DNA of 64,000 nt from Salvator merianae (GCA_003586115.2 QVOM02000073.1:23236175-23300174); one strand, 5' to 3'; positions 11,394-23,149 are shown, counted from the stretch's first letter. Made by a program: numbers and translations. Notes: generated from the letters alone by a model not told the origin.

Positions 11394-11425
<32 letters not shown>
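11394..11425. repeat. (AC)16 microsatellite
   Basis: An uninterrupted dinucleotide run, likely polymorphic. A short GT run lies nearby at about 11586-11601. Confidence 0.95.
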
Positions 11426-11428
<3 letters not shown>

Positions 11429-11429
11429 T

Positions 11430-12290
11430 GTCTATCAGCCTGTGTATACTGTGGGATTCCTGGGATGCTTGCTGAACCCTCAGGCAGCTTCCTCTGTGGC
11501 AAAAAAAAACCCTGATGGACAAAGAAGCCTGTGTGCAAGCAACTCCCTTTCCACCATTCCTACTGGTCACTGGCACCTCCTCCATGCCGTGTGTGTGTGT
11601 GTCCTTCTGTCCATCCAAATACTCAAACATCGTTACTCCTGGGAAAGTAAGGGGTGGCATATTAGCAGTAAGACTACTGTGTAGGGTAATTCAGAAGCCC
11701 AGAGCAGGGAGTGCAAAGCTAATGGGCTTCTGTAATGACAGGATGGATCTTAAGGCTCAAATCCTTGAAGCAGGGGAGGGCATTGACTGGGGAGGGACCG
11801 ACGAAGGAGCTGGGAGGAGCGGACTGGCTAGAAGGCAGGGAACAGAATGATCCCGCAAGTACCCAGGTACAGCTTAGATAGGGCTGAAAGCAATGTGGAA
11901 GGAGGAGTGCCGCATTCTCTCTTCCAACCCTCCCACCTCATTCCGGGCCTCAGAATGGCTAGCTGTGGCTTGACAACAAGCAGCAATTGCAGCACGCTAT
12001 CTGTGTCCAGTCAGAAGAGAGTTGCCTTTGGTTCCGTGGTTCTTTCTCCCAGGTAAATCTGTTTAGGCCACTGGCCTGAGTTTTACCACTTGTATAAGTC
12101 CCAGTGCAACTCGAGTTTGTTCATGAAGGCTTGAGTTTCAATCATTATTATTTTAAAATGGATGCAGTGTTTGTGTTGGGGGGTTTCCTATTAACAAGAT
12201 AAAAATGGGGCATGTTGAGAGCTTGGCCCAGGGATCCAATTACCAGAATCTTGGCATCAGAGAGCAAGTCAGCACAGCCCGGTCACCCGA
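11430..12290. other. no recognised feature
   Basis: Open frames of up to about 110 codons occur here but show no recognisable domain. Some run through the microsatellite, so they are not supported as genes. Confidence 0.45.
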
Positions 12291-12297
12291 TCTCTAC

Positions 12298-12502
12298 CTG
12301 CAAAAACAGCCCAGATAAACACACTGCCTATTAATAACAGCACAGCACTCAGGACAACATAGCAAACACTGATAGAATTAGGTTCCCAGCACCTTCTCCT
12401 CTTGGAAACCCTATATGCCAGTTCATCTGAGCTTTGGCTGCTTGTTTTTGGTGTTCCTTCATATTTGAGAATCTGCCCCTTCGCCAGGAACTTAAGAGGC
12501 AT
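12298..12502 (-). other. candidate exon with one membrane-spanning segment (unrecognised)
   Basis: On the minus strand an open frame from the ATG at 12502 reads a polar, Ser-rich stretch, then a basic cluster (VSKRRRCW), then about 24 hydrophobic residues (VCYVVLSAVLLLIGSVFIW). It runs directly into CAG|GTAGAG, a usable splice donor, at 12298/12297. Cytoplasmic basic flank, membrane anchor and donor are what the first exon of a type II membrane protein looks like. However, I find no following exon between 6.4 and 12.3 kb and do not recognise the protein. It may be chance. Confidence 0.2.
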
Positions 12503-12820
12503 CCCAGACCAGCAATCCTGCCCCCAAGCATTCCTTGCTCTAATCAGGTTTGACTATCGGAAGAGGGCGACACACAACACAGGAAAGGTTCTTCTTTCCT
12601 CAGCCAGACTTGCCAGTGTGGAGTCACAGAGTATGTCTAGAGATACCGTTTGTTTCCGTGTGTCTGCACATAACGCATTTTGTTTGGGTGCACTGTGAGC
12701 CTTTCTTGTGGCAGATTTTTTTTTAGCCGTCAAAAATCCAGATAAAGCTAGAATGGAAAGCAAATAACAAGGTGGCTAGAAGGGCTTTTAGAAACAGGGA
12801 TGCAACACAGAATCCAGATC

Positions 12821-12924
12821 AGGGTTCCTGTGTTTTTAAAAGCTGTACAGAAGAGGAAAAATTCTGTAGGCATACCTTGTAATGCAGGCAACACTTGCTG
12901 AAGTTCTCTCTTCTACACAGCTTG
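12821..12924. repeat. palindromic repeat, 'GGTTCCTGTG..CTTTAA' family, copy 1
   Basis: It reads CAGGGTTCCTGTG, TTTTAAAAGCTGTACAGAAGAGGAAAA and GTAATGCAGGCAACA, then the inverse arm TCTCTCTTCTACACAGC. The same units recur at 13246-13345 and 14455-14597. The structure suggests a fold-back MITE. Confidence 0.5.
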
Positions 12925-13245
12925 CTTGGATTCTGCATGGCCAACCTGTGCAAGGGAAAATGATAGCCGGTCTCCTGCATCCTTAACAGCTCAGCAGCAG
13001 GAAAAATTAAGCAGATATAGGACTATGCAGCCACACAATTGTTACAAGTGCGACAGTCTGTTCCTTTTTCACCTAGCAACTCCACTGGGAAGTAGGAAGA
13101 CTTCTAGCAATAGGATAAATTTTAAAGGAAGGTCTGGAACATTAATGCTAATGCAGTTCTCAGAATGCTAGGACAAAGGTTCTCCTCTGTCCATCAGATA
13201 TTTATCTTATGGGGACAGTAATAGGGTGGGCTAGATGGAAGGGAG

Positions 13246-13345
13246 GACAGGGTTCCTGTGCCTTTAATAGGTGTGTAGGAGAAGGAACAGCTGAAATGTC
13301 CACTCCTATGCTATTATTAAAGGTGCAAAAGCCCCCATCCTCTTT
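13246..13345. repeat. palindromic repeat, same family, copy 2
   Basis: The arm GGTTCCTGTGCCTTTAATAG and the inverted arm CTATTATTAAAGGTGC flank a short middle part. It is shorter than copies 1 and 3. Confidence 0.5.
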
Positions 13346-13519
13346 TCCATTTGGCCACTTTTGGCAGTGGTGGCTCATGGTATGCTTTTTTTTTGGTGGG
13401 GGGGAGAGGGCTTGGTTGCCTGGTTGGAAGCCCCCTTTTGATATTTGATATTCGTATTTTGTATTTAGTATTTACACATCATATTTCCAAAAAAGTCCAA
13501 CTCAATTTATAAAAATATC

Positions 13520-13620
13520 AAACTATTTATTTATTTATTTACATTTTTATATCACCCTGTACCTAATGGTCCCAGGGCAGTTTACAACTGAAATAAAACA
13601 GTTAAGATTGTGTAATTAAA
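13520..13620 (-). mobile_element. L2-type LINE 3' tail
   Basis: A (TTTA)n run is followed by a variant of the motif 'TATCACCCTGTACCTAATGGTCCCAGGGCAGTTTACAAC'. This is the antisense of the L2 3' end seen in better condition at 40274 and 63183. Only the tail remains. Confidence 0.65.
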
Positions 13621-13649
13621 TAGGCAGCATTTCAGCGATTGAATCCCAG

Positions 13650-14440
13650 CAAGAGGACCTCTGAAACGTACAGCATGGATGGCAGGGAAAACCAGATGCT
13701 AATCAAGAAGAAGATGACCTTCAGCTGTGCAGGGTGGTCTTTCCTTCACCAAAGGCATCGAGTCTGCTGTTGTGTCAAGCAGCTGGAGTGAGGCCCAAGG
13801 GACAGTTCTAGTTTGGCTCTTTGTTGCTTAAGGGCTGCCTGGCCCCATCCCCTGCAGTCCCAAGTGTTTATTAATTTATAGGGAAAATTAATAAAATAAG
13901 ATTACTCAAAAATAAGAAAAGAAAATTAAACATTACAGTAAAAGAAGAGGCAGCAACCAACTCGTTTATTCTTCTGCTCTTCCATCACCAGCCCGAAGAC
14001 GCTACAGTTCTTGCATCCAGCTTGGAGCGAAAGGCTTCAAAGCACATTTTGGCCCACAGCATATCAAGATATAGGATCAGAACAAGCCTTCCAACCAGAC
14101 CCTTGCCTGACTCCCCTTGTTCTCATAGTTATGATTTTCACAAGCTGTTGCTGATGCTGCTGCCTATGGGCACAGACAGAAATCTGACAAATTGTTTTGA
14201 GTGGCTTTGGGGGACCAGGAAAAGGAAGAATGTGGAAACCATACAAGAGCTGAAGTCTCTTGCATTGGCATAATTTTTACTTGGGAATTTCTCCCCATGT
14301 CACCATTAAATTACACATCATATAAATCATGGCTTCAATTTGCAGGATTCACAAATCTGCTCTTTGCATTGCTACAATGGCACAAAAACATAGCTTTTCA
14401 TTATTTTTACACATTGTTCCCTTCTGAGGACTAAAATAAA
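13650..14440. other. no recognised feature
   Basis: Non-coding as far as I can see. An A-rich patch at 13870-13945 has no element structure that I can name. Confidence 0.45.
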
Positions 14441-14454
14441 AACTGGCATTGTTA

Positions 14455-14597
14455 TCTGCTGACAGGCTCCTAAATCTTGAAAGGTTATGTAAAAGAGAGT
14501 ATTTCAGCAGGTGCAGCTTGTGATGCAGGCAATAGCTGCAGAATTTTCTTCTTCCGTACAATTTTGAAAAGTTCTGAAGCCCTGTCCTCTTTACCAA
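14455..14597. repeat. palindromic repeat, 'GGTTCCTGTG..CTTTAA' family, copy 3 (both arms)
   Basis: The left arm (GACAGGCTCC...) pairs with the inverted right arm (...GAAGCCCTGTCC) across a centre of GCAGCTTGTGATGCAGGCAA. This is the most complete copy of the family, and its two halves show that the unit is a fold-back. Confidence 0.55.
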
Positions 14598-14599
14598 AT

Positions 14600-15340
14600 A
14601 AAAACCCCATCTATGAATTGCACTATAAAGTCATCTAGGGCCAGTGCCCATTGTGGCTGGTAGAGAGGAGAGGAAGGCTACTGAAAGGAAGGAGAAACGG
14701 CAGTCAAAATAGGCAGAGATAAGAGTAGGTGAGACACTGCCAAGATTCTAGAACTGTTCAATGCCATGTGAACATTACCACCCCTGACCATATGTGTGTA
14801 TTAGCCAAGCCTGAAATGAAACTTGCATGAAGGAGCAAAGAGGGTTCAAGCTTTGAGCTACAGAGTGGGGTGGGCTGTTGTCTACTTCACACTTACCGGC
14901 CAGCTGCACAACTACTTCTGTGAATTAGAGGCCAGTTCTGCTTGGGAGAGAATTTCAGACATTATGGAACTCGCTGCACTTGCTTGTGGTGTTCTGGGAA
15001 AGGGCAGACTGCCCAATCCCAGAACAAGCAACCCATTCCAAGCTAGGATGGGTTGCCTGTAGAGTGCAACAGGGCTGTCTGCATTCAGATGGCCCATTCC
15101 ACTTCAGTCCTGGCTGCTGCCTCTGGAGAGACTTCAGAGGCAGTGGGCAAGGCTCCAACGGTTGGGAACTTTTGCTCCCAACCTTCAGAGTTTTGGGCCT
15201 GGCTGGTTTTCTGGCAGACTCATTCTCAGTGGCCCTTCCTAGCACCTGTAATTTTGCAGGTGGTCAGGCTGTAGGCAGTTTTATAAGAACCATTGGCCCA
15301 AATTAGATTCCAGCAATACTGTATATACAAAGCAGTGTCA
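14600..15340. other. no recognised feature
   Basis: GC-moderate non-coding DNA. Overlapping frames on both strands (up to 108 codons) have no domain and contradict each other. Confidence 0.45.
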
Positions 15341-15355
15341 CTTGAGGAATGACCT

Positions 15356-15651
15356 ATTTTATAAGGGAAAAAAGAATGAGATATATAGGAAACATGACAT
15401 CACAGTCAGCTGTACAGGTGTGGTCAATGCTGTAGTCTGTCTTTGTCAACAAACGAGAAACGCAGCGATTCAAGGAATAATCACCGCAATCACCCATCTG
15501 GAGAGAAATGGAATATAAAGGACAGTCGAAGAGCCATGAGTCTGATCTACATATTTAGTAGAAGGGGGAGGGTGGTGGAGGGTTTTTTTCAGTTAATTTC
15601 TTTATATTATTGTATATTGTTTGAAATAAAATTTATTATTAAAAAAAAAAT
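15356..15651 (+). mobile_element. 5'-truncated L1-type retroposon with poly(A) and target-site duplication
   Basis: The insert is flanked by the perfect 15-bp direct repeat CTTGAGGAATGACCT at 15341-15355 and 15652-15666. It ends in an A-run directly before the right repeat. The last 100 bp (TTTCTTTATATTATTGTATA and AATAAAATTTATTATT) resemble the 3' end of the L1 at 53324-54961. Duplication plus poly(A) is the hallmark of target-primed reverse transcription. Confidence 0.85.
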
Positions 15652-15669
15652 CTTGAGGAATGACCTGAT

Positions 15670-16970
15670 AAACATTTCACACTCTCTGGAATTTGATTTT
15701 AGAATGGAAAACATTTTAGGGAGCGATCATTCACTTGCACTCTTGAAAAGAATGCATCCTATATATGGCTATGTCAAGTGAATTGGTTCTTAGCACTACC
15801 CACTGAGTTACTTTAATATCACCCATTCTGTGATCTTTCTGCAGCAAAATCACTTTTTCTGTTTTTCTTTGCTCCTTCTCGTTGCAGCATAGGGCAATAT
15901 TAAGTTCTGATTTTGCATTCTATTTGAATAAAGCAACTTGCATTAAAAGTAAGTTATGGCTTGGTTTTTAACCTGGAACAGATTTTCAGTACTTGGTCCA
16001 AGCACATATAAGTAAATGACCGCTTTTTAATGTTTCCCTCACTAGTGAATAGTAAATACAAATAATACTAATCTAAAGCAGAGGTTACCCTCTGTGTTGT
16101 AGTGAACCAGCTTCTACAAGCCGCTTCCTCCTAGTGTTAACATTTTCACCAGCAGGGGGCGAAGGTACCTCACTATCCTGAATAAATACAGATAATAAAT
16201 ACAGAACAACCTGTTTTCTGGCGTTTGGTGCTTTCCTCTGCAATTTGCACCTCTGAAACCAGACCAGTCTGGTGTAAACTGACAGTCGGCATCAGCTGGC
16301 AAACAATACTTTTCAAATTATTTTTTTTTAAAAAGAAAATGTATTATGAAATAATAACCATAATTCTAGACTCTGGAACATTTTTGATGTCTTATTATTA
16401 TTTATACCAATTTATCAGTTTCCATGTCAACTTCCAGGGATGTAGCAAGAGTATAAACAAGCACAGTTTCCAAGCGGCTTACAGTCTACAGCACTATCCA
16501 GACTAAATGCTCTGAGTTGTTGCTGGGATGGAGTGGGAGAGCAGAGGTCAAGTGGACTACGCTTTTAAGAGCCACTTCTTGCTGCCTAGAGTTTTTCTGC
16601 GGGCAAAACGCCACCCATAGAGCCAAATTCTCTGGGTGAGGACACCAGCCAAGGACCAGAAGAGCTCCAGAGATAGGGTCAGCATGGGGATGACATGACA
16701 GACACACTCTGTCCCCATATAAACTCAATGTCACAGGGTAACTTCATAGGTTTGGAATGGGAGGTGGCTGCATCTGGCATGGGACGTGTGGCTGTGCTGC
16801 CACATAATGTCAGCCATTTTAGGCTGTATAGATGTAGCCTAAGCCAAATAATGCTCGTAAGAGCATAGTGGGCAAGGTTCCACCATTAATGCGTGTGTGC
16901 GCGTGCACATGCACACACACACACACAAACAGAGAAGCTCAAAGCCTAGGCCTACCCTCCTGCTTCTTTG
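15670..16970. other. no recognised feature
   Basis: A/T-rich intergenic DNA. Short homopolymers and one CA run (about 16910-16927) are the only structures. Confidence 0.45.
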
Positions 16971-16974
16971 TTGT

Positions 16975-17218
16975 TTACTGCATTTATATCCTGCTTTTCT
17001 TGCAAAGTGCCTAGGGTGGTGCTGGCTGGCATGTAGTGCTCTCCCCTCCCTTCCTCCATTTTGTCCTCAGAGCAACTCTATGAGACAAGTCAAGCTGTAA
17101 AGGCTGCTGCTGCCAGTTCAGGGTCGCCCAATGAGTGTCCCTGGTAGAGCAGGGATTGGAACGCTTCTTTCCCGGATTCTAGGCAGACTCTCTAACCACT
17201 GAACCTTGTTGGCTGTCA
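16975..17218 (-). repeat. MIR-like tRNA-derived SINE
   Basis: On the minus strand the head reads GGTTCAGTGGTTAGAGAG (box A) and, further on, GTTCCAATCCC (box B) near 17150-17205. The tail (antisense of TTTATATCCTGCTTTTCTTG) matches the L2/MIR-type 3' ends common in reptiles. A partial copy without head lies at about 18285-18425 and a sense copy at 48215-48560. Confidence 0.6.
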
Positions 17219-17497
17219 TAATCCAGAAAGGCCTATGCAATTTCTTCAGTAAAAAGCATATCCAGTAGGACCTAGCTATGTTCTGCGCAACCTACTTTTA
17301 CCTCTCCTACCCTAATAGGCACCAGCCACACATGGGTGGATAAATGGGTGGGAACCATGGGACAAGAAAAAACAACAATGAATAAAAGGAAAAGAAACTT
17401 TGGACAAGTGTTGTGTGAGGACCAAGATGTACCAGCGGCTAGTGCCTAATTGTTCACTGAACTTTATGGGTAATCTGGGTCCACTCACAGTGTCACT

Positions 17498-17669
17498 GGC
17501 CCTTTCCACTCTAGGCCTTATTCTAGGATGTATCTCAGAATAGTTACCTGCTGTCCACATGCTAGTGCAGACTATGGCAGGACCTGACTGAGTCTTGCTG
17601 AATTTGCACTCCCATGTGGGCAGACGGCATGCTCCTATTTGTGGAATAAGGCCCAACGAAGAAAGGGCC
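17498..17669. mobile_element. MITE of the GGCCCTTTC-terminus family, copy A
   Basis: It begins GGCCCTTTCCACTCTAGGCC and ends in the inverse GGCCCAACGAAGAAAGGGCC. The interior (CTGCTGTCCACATGCTAGTGCAG) aligns with the elements at 20685-20864 and 44500-44679. No coding capacity. Confidence 0.65.
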
Positions 17670-18284
17670 ACAGTCTCACCTTCTTCACATAGCTGCTGTT
17701 GTAAGGAAGGGTGCTGAATCCTGCCTTGAGCTCCTTGGAAGAGTGATGAGACAAATAAATAGGCCAAATCAGGGTACAGCTGAGAGTATGGATTAAAGAT
17801 AACCTGAATATCTATCCAGATTAATACAAAAAGTCTACAAAAGGAAAAGCACAAACCAGTGAGGATAAAGTATCATTCATACCTGTGGCAAATTGCTCAA
17901 GAAAAATATGCCATAAAGTTGTAATATATCTCAGTAAGTGAAATTCGTGTGGCATCAACTGAAGCATCATCTGACATGACGAATAAAACATGTTGGGCCT
18001 TTTACACGACTCCTGTTCACAATTCCCTTTTCTGGTGGATCTGCAGATTAAGCCATAAATACCAAGCACCACAGTATCTTCTGCCATCCTCCTTTCAAGG
18101 ATCAGATAACTGGTTTTCAATACCTGGAATACACAGATATTGTGGATACCATTAACACTATAGTATGTTTACAAGTTTGTGGGGGTTTTGAACAATTTGT
18201 TTTTTTTAAAAAATTGCAGATATGAGACTTCTATTTCCTCTGCTATTTACTGAAATGGTAACCAAAGCTGACTCTTTATTTATA
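17670..18284. other. no recognised feature
   Basis: Non-coding. A long minus-strand frame crossing this region runs through the MITE at 17498-17669 and has no domain. Confidence 0.4.
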
Positions 18285-18425
18285 TTTGCATTGCTGTCCT
18301 GTCTTTCTTCCAAAGAGCTCAAGGTAGCAAATGCTCTCTGTTTTGTCCTCACAACTACTCTGTTAACCTGGAAGTGACAGATTCAGCTGTGGAGCAGCTG
18401 CAGAGTGAGACAGGCAGTTTTCAGT
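18285..18425. repeat. MIR/L2-like SINE tail fragment
   Basis: The motifs TTATTTATATTTGCATTGCTG, CTTCCAAAGAGCTCAAGG and GTCCTCACAACTACTCTG follow the order seen in the 3' half of MIR-like SINEs. No tRNA head is present. Confidence 0.4.
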
Positions 18426-18429
18426 TCAG

Positions 18430-19200
18430 TAAAGATAATGATGTTCTCTAGTTGTGCTCAGATCCATGCTTTTCTTGGCAAATATATGGAAATAGCTTGC
18501 AATTGCCTGTTCCAAAAAGATGTCAAGAGTCTGAACCCAGGTTCTTCTTCATTCGGCATAAAACGTTCTAACAAAGCTTGTTTAAATTCATTCTCCTGTG
18601 CAACCATTAAAGATACAGAAGCCATGTCCTCCTTTCCATCTGGCTTCCTTGTCTCCAGATAAACTCCATGGAAGCCCAGGGATGAAGAACTCACGATCCC
18701 TCAAATATTGCTTGCAACTCCTACCAGCCCAGCCAGCCTAACCAGTGACTAGCAGTAGAGGCAGTTTTTTTGTTCCAGCAGGCTGAACCTGGTAGAATGG
18801 GGTCATCCTTCCCAAACTCAAGATGACTGTCATTCCTAGCAACTGAGATTTGCATCAAACTATCTTGAATAGCTTTTCCAAAGAGAAATGGACAGGGCCA
18901 TCCAGGCATTATTTTGTCAGATTGGAGACTGTGATGAGCCATTCTTTTAAGATAAAAATGCTGGAGTAGGCCTGTTCAGAGTAGCCAGGCACACAGGTCC
19001 TCAACAAGAGAAGAGATGGGAACCCTTTGCAATAGACAGCTAGCCTTCGACAGGTGAGGGTGGATTTCCGAAGGCGAAGTTCCAAAATGTAAATTGTTTA
19101 TCTCCACGACAGCCTGGGAACCCCCTAATGTGGTAGGAGGATGGTGGCAGGAACTTCTGGAGAGATGAGTAGAGCAGTAATTATATAAAGCTGTGAGCTG
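18430..19200. other. no recognised gene
   Basis: It contains a half-copy resembling the palindromic 'CTTTAA' family at about 18590-18660 (ATTCTCCTGTGCAACC, ACAGAAGCCATGTCC) and nothing else I can name. Confidence 0.4.
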
Positions 19201-19207
19201 TAAACCC

Positions 19208-19345
19208 ACGAGGAAGAGATGGGGAACTATTGGCCCTTCAGATATCACTAAGCCATAGCTACCACCTTCCCTGACCATAGGCCTGGTACAGGACCCATTG
19301 GTAAGAATCACGGCCCAACAGCATCTCGGGCCACATAACCTAGGA
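19208..19345. repeat. palindromic interspersed repeat (hAT-like family)
   Basis: The left arm GGGGAACTATTGGCCCTTCAG pairs loosely with the right arm CCCAACAGCATCTCGGGCCA. This is the typical two-armed pattern of the family at 8040-8158. Confidence 0.45.
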
Positions 19346-19349
19346 AAAG

Positions 19350-20370
19350 AAATAAAATTCAACAGGGAGTTCATATTCAGGAATGATTGTTTCTTGTGGG
19401 GGGGCTAGGTTAGATGATGTTGATAGCTCAAGGAGGAATTTCGGGAAGCCTTGCATGGATGGACAAAAATATTGCATTTATTAACAATATTGTATATAAG
19501 AACAACTGGAATGAAAGCTTTCCCCCCCCGGCAAATAATAGATGTCCTCCTGAGTGCGAGGCAATGGGCAACTAGACATCCCTCGCCCCTCGCTTTGACG
19601 TCCTAGAATGCTTTTATTTCCATCTGTACTTCTTTGGATGCCAAGATCAATATATTTCTCAAAAAAAACCCATATGTTTCAGTATGCCCATTTTGTAATC
19701 ATGACAAATCATCAGTCACTACAAGGAAACTGAATGGAGAAGCTGTGCATAGGTGGTGACTGATAAAGTTGCAAAAGCTCAAGACTTAGGCTGCAGTTGC
19801 TTCTAAGAGGGTAGAAGGTCACTGTCAGAAGCAGCAGGTGGCATGGCAATCAAAGGTCATTGCCTCACACTGGGTACCCTGGGGCGGAGGGGAGCTGGAT
19901 TCAACTTGTGGCCTAGCTGCATGTTCTCAGTTCTGGCAATGACCAGGTAAACTGTTAAATCTGTCAGTAGTAAGTTAGTCATTATGAAGAAATATAGCCA
20001 GTTGCCTTGGGCGTAAGCTCTGTAGATGTGCGATGGGCAAATTTCACAGCAATGTATTAAAAAAAAAAGTAGCTATTTTTCCATTCTAAGCTACTCGATT
20101 TGTTCTCATGTAGCATATCATGGAACAGCATGTGTTGCATGTTTGAAGATGATCCCCAAAGGGTAAGGTGTCAGCTTGTTCAGAGGAGGGTGAAGTGTCA
20201 AGATCGCAGCTGGATCTGTGCCTTCGACTTAACTCGGGGAGCTTCCAGACATGCAAAAAATGCCAGCAGCTTGCAGGTATTGTGGCTGGATCAATACACA
20301 GTTCCAAAGCTATGTTGGGTGGGCCACTGGCAGCACTGTTTTAACTAGCCACCATATTTGTGGCTTACTG
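19350..20370. other. no recognised feature
   Basis: Unique-looking non-coding DNA with short homopolymers (20057-20068 A-run). No domain, RNA gene or element boundary is seen. Confidence 0.4.
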
Positions 20371-20374
20371 GCTA

Positions 20375-20600
20375 TTTGGCAAGGTCCTCTAGCATAGCAT
20401 TGCAAGGAACTGCTGGGAACTCACCGCATGCAAAAAAGAAAGATATGAAGCAGATATGCAGAGCTTCCAGAAGTCCCTGAGATGTTACGTTGAAGGACCT
20501 CATCAGACAGCCGGTGAATTGCAAACATTCCAGGAAAGTCCTCCCCCCCCCCGATGTCTGACAGGGCACAGTGAGGGACAAAGCCCTTATATTTGGCTTT
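20375..20600. repeat. degenerate fold-back repeat
   Basis: The segment CTCTAGCATAGCATTGCAAG near 20388 is an approximate inverse of CTTCCAGAAGTCCCTGAGAT near 20464. Both resemble the arms of the cleaner fold-back at 45105-45218, suggesting the same MITE family. Confidence 0.3.
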
Positions 20601-20684
20601 TTCTCACTGTCTGGAGGCGTCTTCAGCAAAGCAATATTCTACATTGAATACTGCTAATAAGGGAAGAAACAGCCTGCAGATTTT

Positions 20685-20864
20685 GGCCCTTTCTGCACTT
20701 GGCTTTATTCTGGATCATATCCCAGAACAGGGATCTGCTATCCACACGCTAGTGGAGTTTACAGCAGGCCCTGCATGGGGCCTACCATGGTTCCTACTAG
20801 CATGCAGATGGCAGGTCCCTATTCCAGGATATAATCTGGTATAAGGCCAAGTGCAGAAGGGGCC
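20685..20864. mobile_element. MITE of the GGCCCTTTC-terminus family, copy B (180 bp)
   Basis: The terminal inverted repeats are GGCCCTTTCTGCACTTGGC and GCCAAGTGCAGAAGGGGCC. The element is almost fully palindromic: ATTCTGGATCATATCCCAGA on the left, the inverse TCCAGGATATAATCTGG on the right. It is the same length as copy C at 44500-44679. Confidence 0.8.
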
Positions 20865-21279
20865 TCTCTTTTCAAGAGCTACTAAATCTGGCAAGTGGGT
20901 CTGAACTCTTAGAATTTGGAGGTTCGGCTGTGTCACTTCTTAAGGATCCCCCATGAATCTGAGCTGATCCTAGGGCTAGTACTGGAGGGGATGCTCTGAG
21001 AATTTGTCCCCAGCTTAGAAATCATTTGCAAACGGGAGCTGTGTTGATCAGATTTCAGTCTGCAGGCTATACCAAGACAGAAAATAAAATACTTAGGCAA
21101 GTATCGGAGCCAGTCAACTTCAGGGGTCCTTCTTAGATTTCCATGGTCTGTATGACACTTCACTATTTCCTCTGGAGTTATATAAGGAGGAACCTGTGCA
21201 AAGATGGGGCCTGAATCTGTAGAGTCTACATTCCAGGGGAGAGTGGCATACTTGGTCCTGAGAACTAGGAGGAAGCTAA

Positions 21280-21890
21280 ACATCAAAAGTCTGGGTGAAG
21301 AGGTAAGTTTTAATCAGTTGCCAAAAGGCATGTAACATTAGCATCTGGCATACCTCTACTGGAAAACTGTTCCAAAGTTTGGGGACCACCACAGAAAAGG
21401 CTCTCTCATGCGCCATGAAACCTTGCACCTCAGAGCATGGTAGAATTGCAAGAAGGGCCTCCCCCTGTGATCTTAATATGCTGACAGGCCTACATGGGAG
21501 AAGGCGCTTTTTCAGATATTCAGGGCCCAAGTCATTTAGGGCTTTATATGTTAACATCAATGTCTTGAATTGGGCTCGGTAGCAAATGGGCACCCAGGGT
21601 AGATCTTTCAAGACTGGCATAATGAGCAGGCAGCTGGCAATTGCCATCTGCAGCCGAGCTGCTCATTCTGTACTAGTTCCAGTTTCTGAACTGTCTTCAA
21701 GGGTAGCTCCATGCACAGTACATTACAGTAGTCTAGTCTGGGGGCTACCAGAGTATGAATCACTGCGGCCAAGTCATGGTATCCAGGAAGGGCTGAAGCT
21801 GGTGAACCAGTTGAAGATGGAAGGAAGCATTCCTGGCTTCTCTTGCCTCCTAGCCTCAAGCAACAGCCATGAATATTTACAGCTGTAAAT
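21280..21890 (-). mobile_element. L2-type LINE fragment, C-terminal part of ORF2
   Basis: The minus-strand frames encode the region downstream of the reverse transcriptase of L2 LINEs. One segment reads RLDYCNVLCMELPLKTVQKL, and the next reads LKDLPWVPICYRAQFKTLML, YKALNDLGPEYLKKRLLP and FSVVVPKLWNSFP. The same sentence occurs in the L2 at 40274-43310. The frame is broken between segments and the RT core is missing, so the copy is dead. Confidence 0.85.
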
Positions 21891-21899
21891 CTTCAGTAT

Positions 21900-22970
21900 C
21901 ACCTACTCTGATTGACAGCAGCACAAGTCTTTCCTGAGCCTCCCTAGAGGATACCAGGAGTTGAACTTGAGAAGGGACCTTTTATAAACTTTTCCTAAGC
22001 AGAAGCACAAAAGAAACACACTATTTAGCTAAGATAACAATAAGTAGTTCTCTCTCTGCAATTCTGACGTGGAGCAATGTGCCACCAGTATTCAATAAGT
22101 GTTTAAGCAGTTTGTCTTCTCCTACAGCCTACTTGTCAGCTTCTTAAAAAGCCAAAGTAGGTCAAAACATTACAAATCTCTCTCTCTTTTCTCCTTTTCA
22201 TTTGTCTCAGTTACAAAAAGAAACAAACCACCCCCCTCCCAACCCTCTTCAAGTGATTTCTTCCTCTCCTTCCCCCGAGTTTTACCTGTCCCCCCTCTGA
22301 CAATTGTAGAAGTCAAGCCTGACTCAAGGGCAACTTTACTTCTTTAAAATCAGATTTATAGCACTTGGCCACTTAGAGAAAGGTGTGCCTTGGTAATTAA
22401 GGTCAGCAAACAAATCTTCTGCCTAAGCTGAACACATAACACCCTTCTGAAGCGTCTTTTTAGCAAGTGAACTTCAGCATTTGCTGGAAAATTTTGTTCT
22501 TTCCCACAGTCATCAACATTGTCATCAACATTGTTTTTAACAGCTTTTCCTTGATTGCCATTAACAGTCACTGACTGTAAGAGTCTTTATGGCTAATTAT
22601 TTAAGATTAAGTGTTCAAGAAACCTCAGTCTCCATTACATTTATGGCATCCTGTACAAAGTGCTACACAAAACAAAGAAGCCCTTGCTTGATATTGCATG
22701 GGGATGAACTGACAGAGGAAGAAATTAGTGTTGCACCTGGGGCAGTAAGTTTTGTTGTTGTTGTTTTTAAGCTGGTCCTAAACAAAGGAGAAGGGTTAGG
22801 GCATTTAGATGGCAAACTCTCTTAGTTCAGCACTGCGTCTGCCTCTACATCTGCAGCAATAACTCCCTTATTTTAGAATAAGGTAGGGCATGCTGGGGCT
22901 TGCTTTCTTCATTGCTGCTGTTAATTTTTTTTTTACAATATTAGATACATAAATCTCATCCCACTGCGAG
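21900..22970. other. no recognised feature
   Basis: A/T-rich DNA with a C-rich tract near 22230-22290. No conserved frame or element. Confidence 0.4.
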
Positions 22971-22974
22971 GGAG

Positions 22975-23145
22975 GGGCTGCACAGCTCTGTGGTAGAGAA
23001 GCTGCCTAGAAAGCAGAGGATTGCAGGTTCAATCCTCTGTGGAAGAAGGTAATGGTAAACCACTTCTGCATTGGCCAGAAATGCAGGAAGGTGCCCAGGC
23101 AGTCCTCAGGAGACATTCCAAACAATAACAACAACCCCATCCTGA
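22975..23145 (+). repeat. Sauria/Squam-type SINE
   Basis: tRNA-like head on the plus strand: CACAGCTCTGTGGTAGAGAA (box A) and GCAGGTTCAATCC (box B). The body AAGGTAATGGTAAACCACTT follows, and an AAC-rich tail (CAATAACAACAACCCC) ends near 23140. Confidence 0.8.
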
Positions 23146-23149
23146 AGTA

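Noticed and set aside
17312..17854. 180-codon minus-strand open frame
   Set aside because: It runs straight through the MITE at 17498-17669, has no domain and no splice or codon signal. It is a chance frame.
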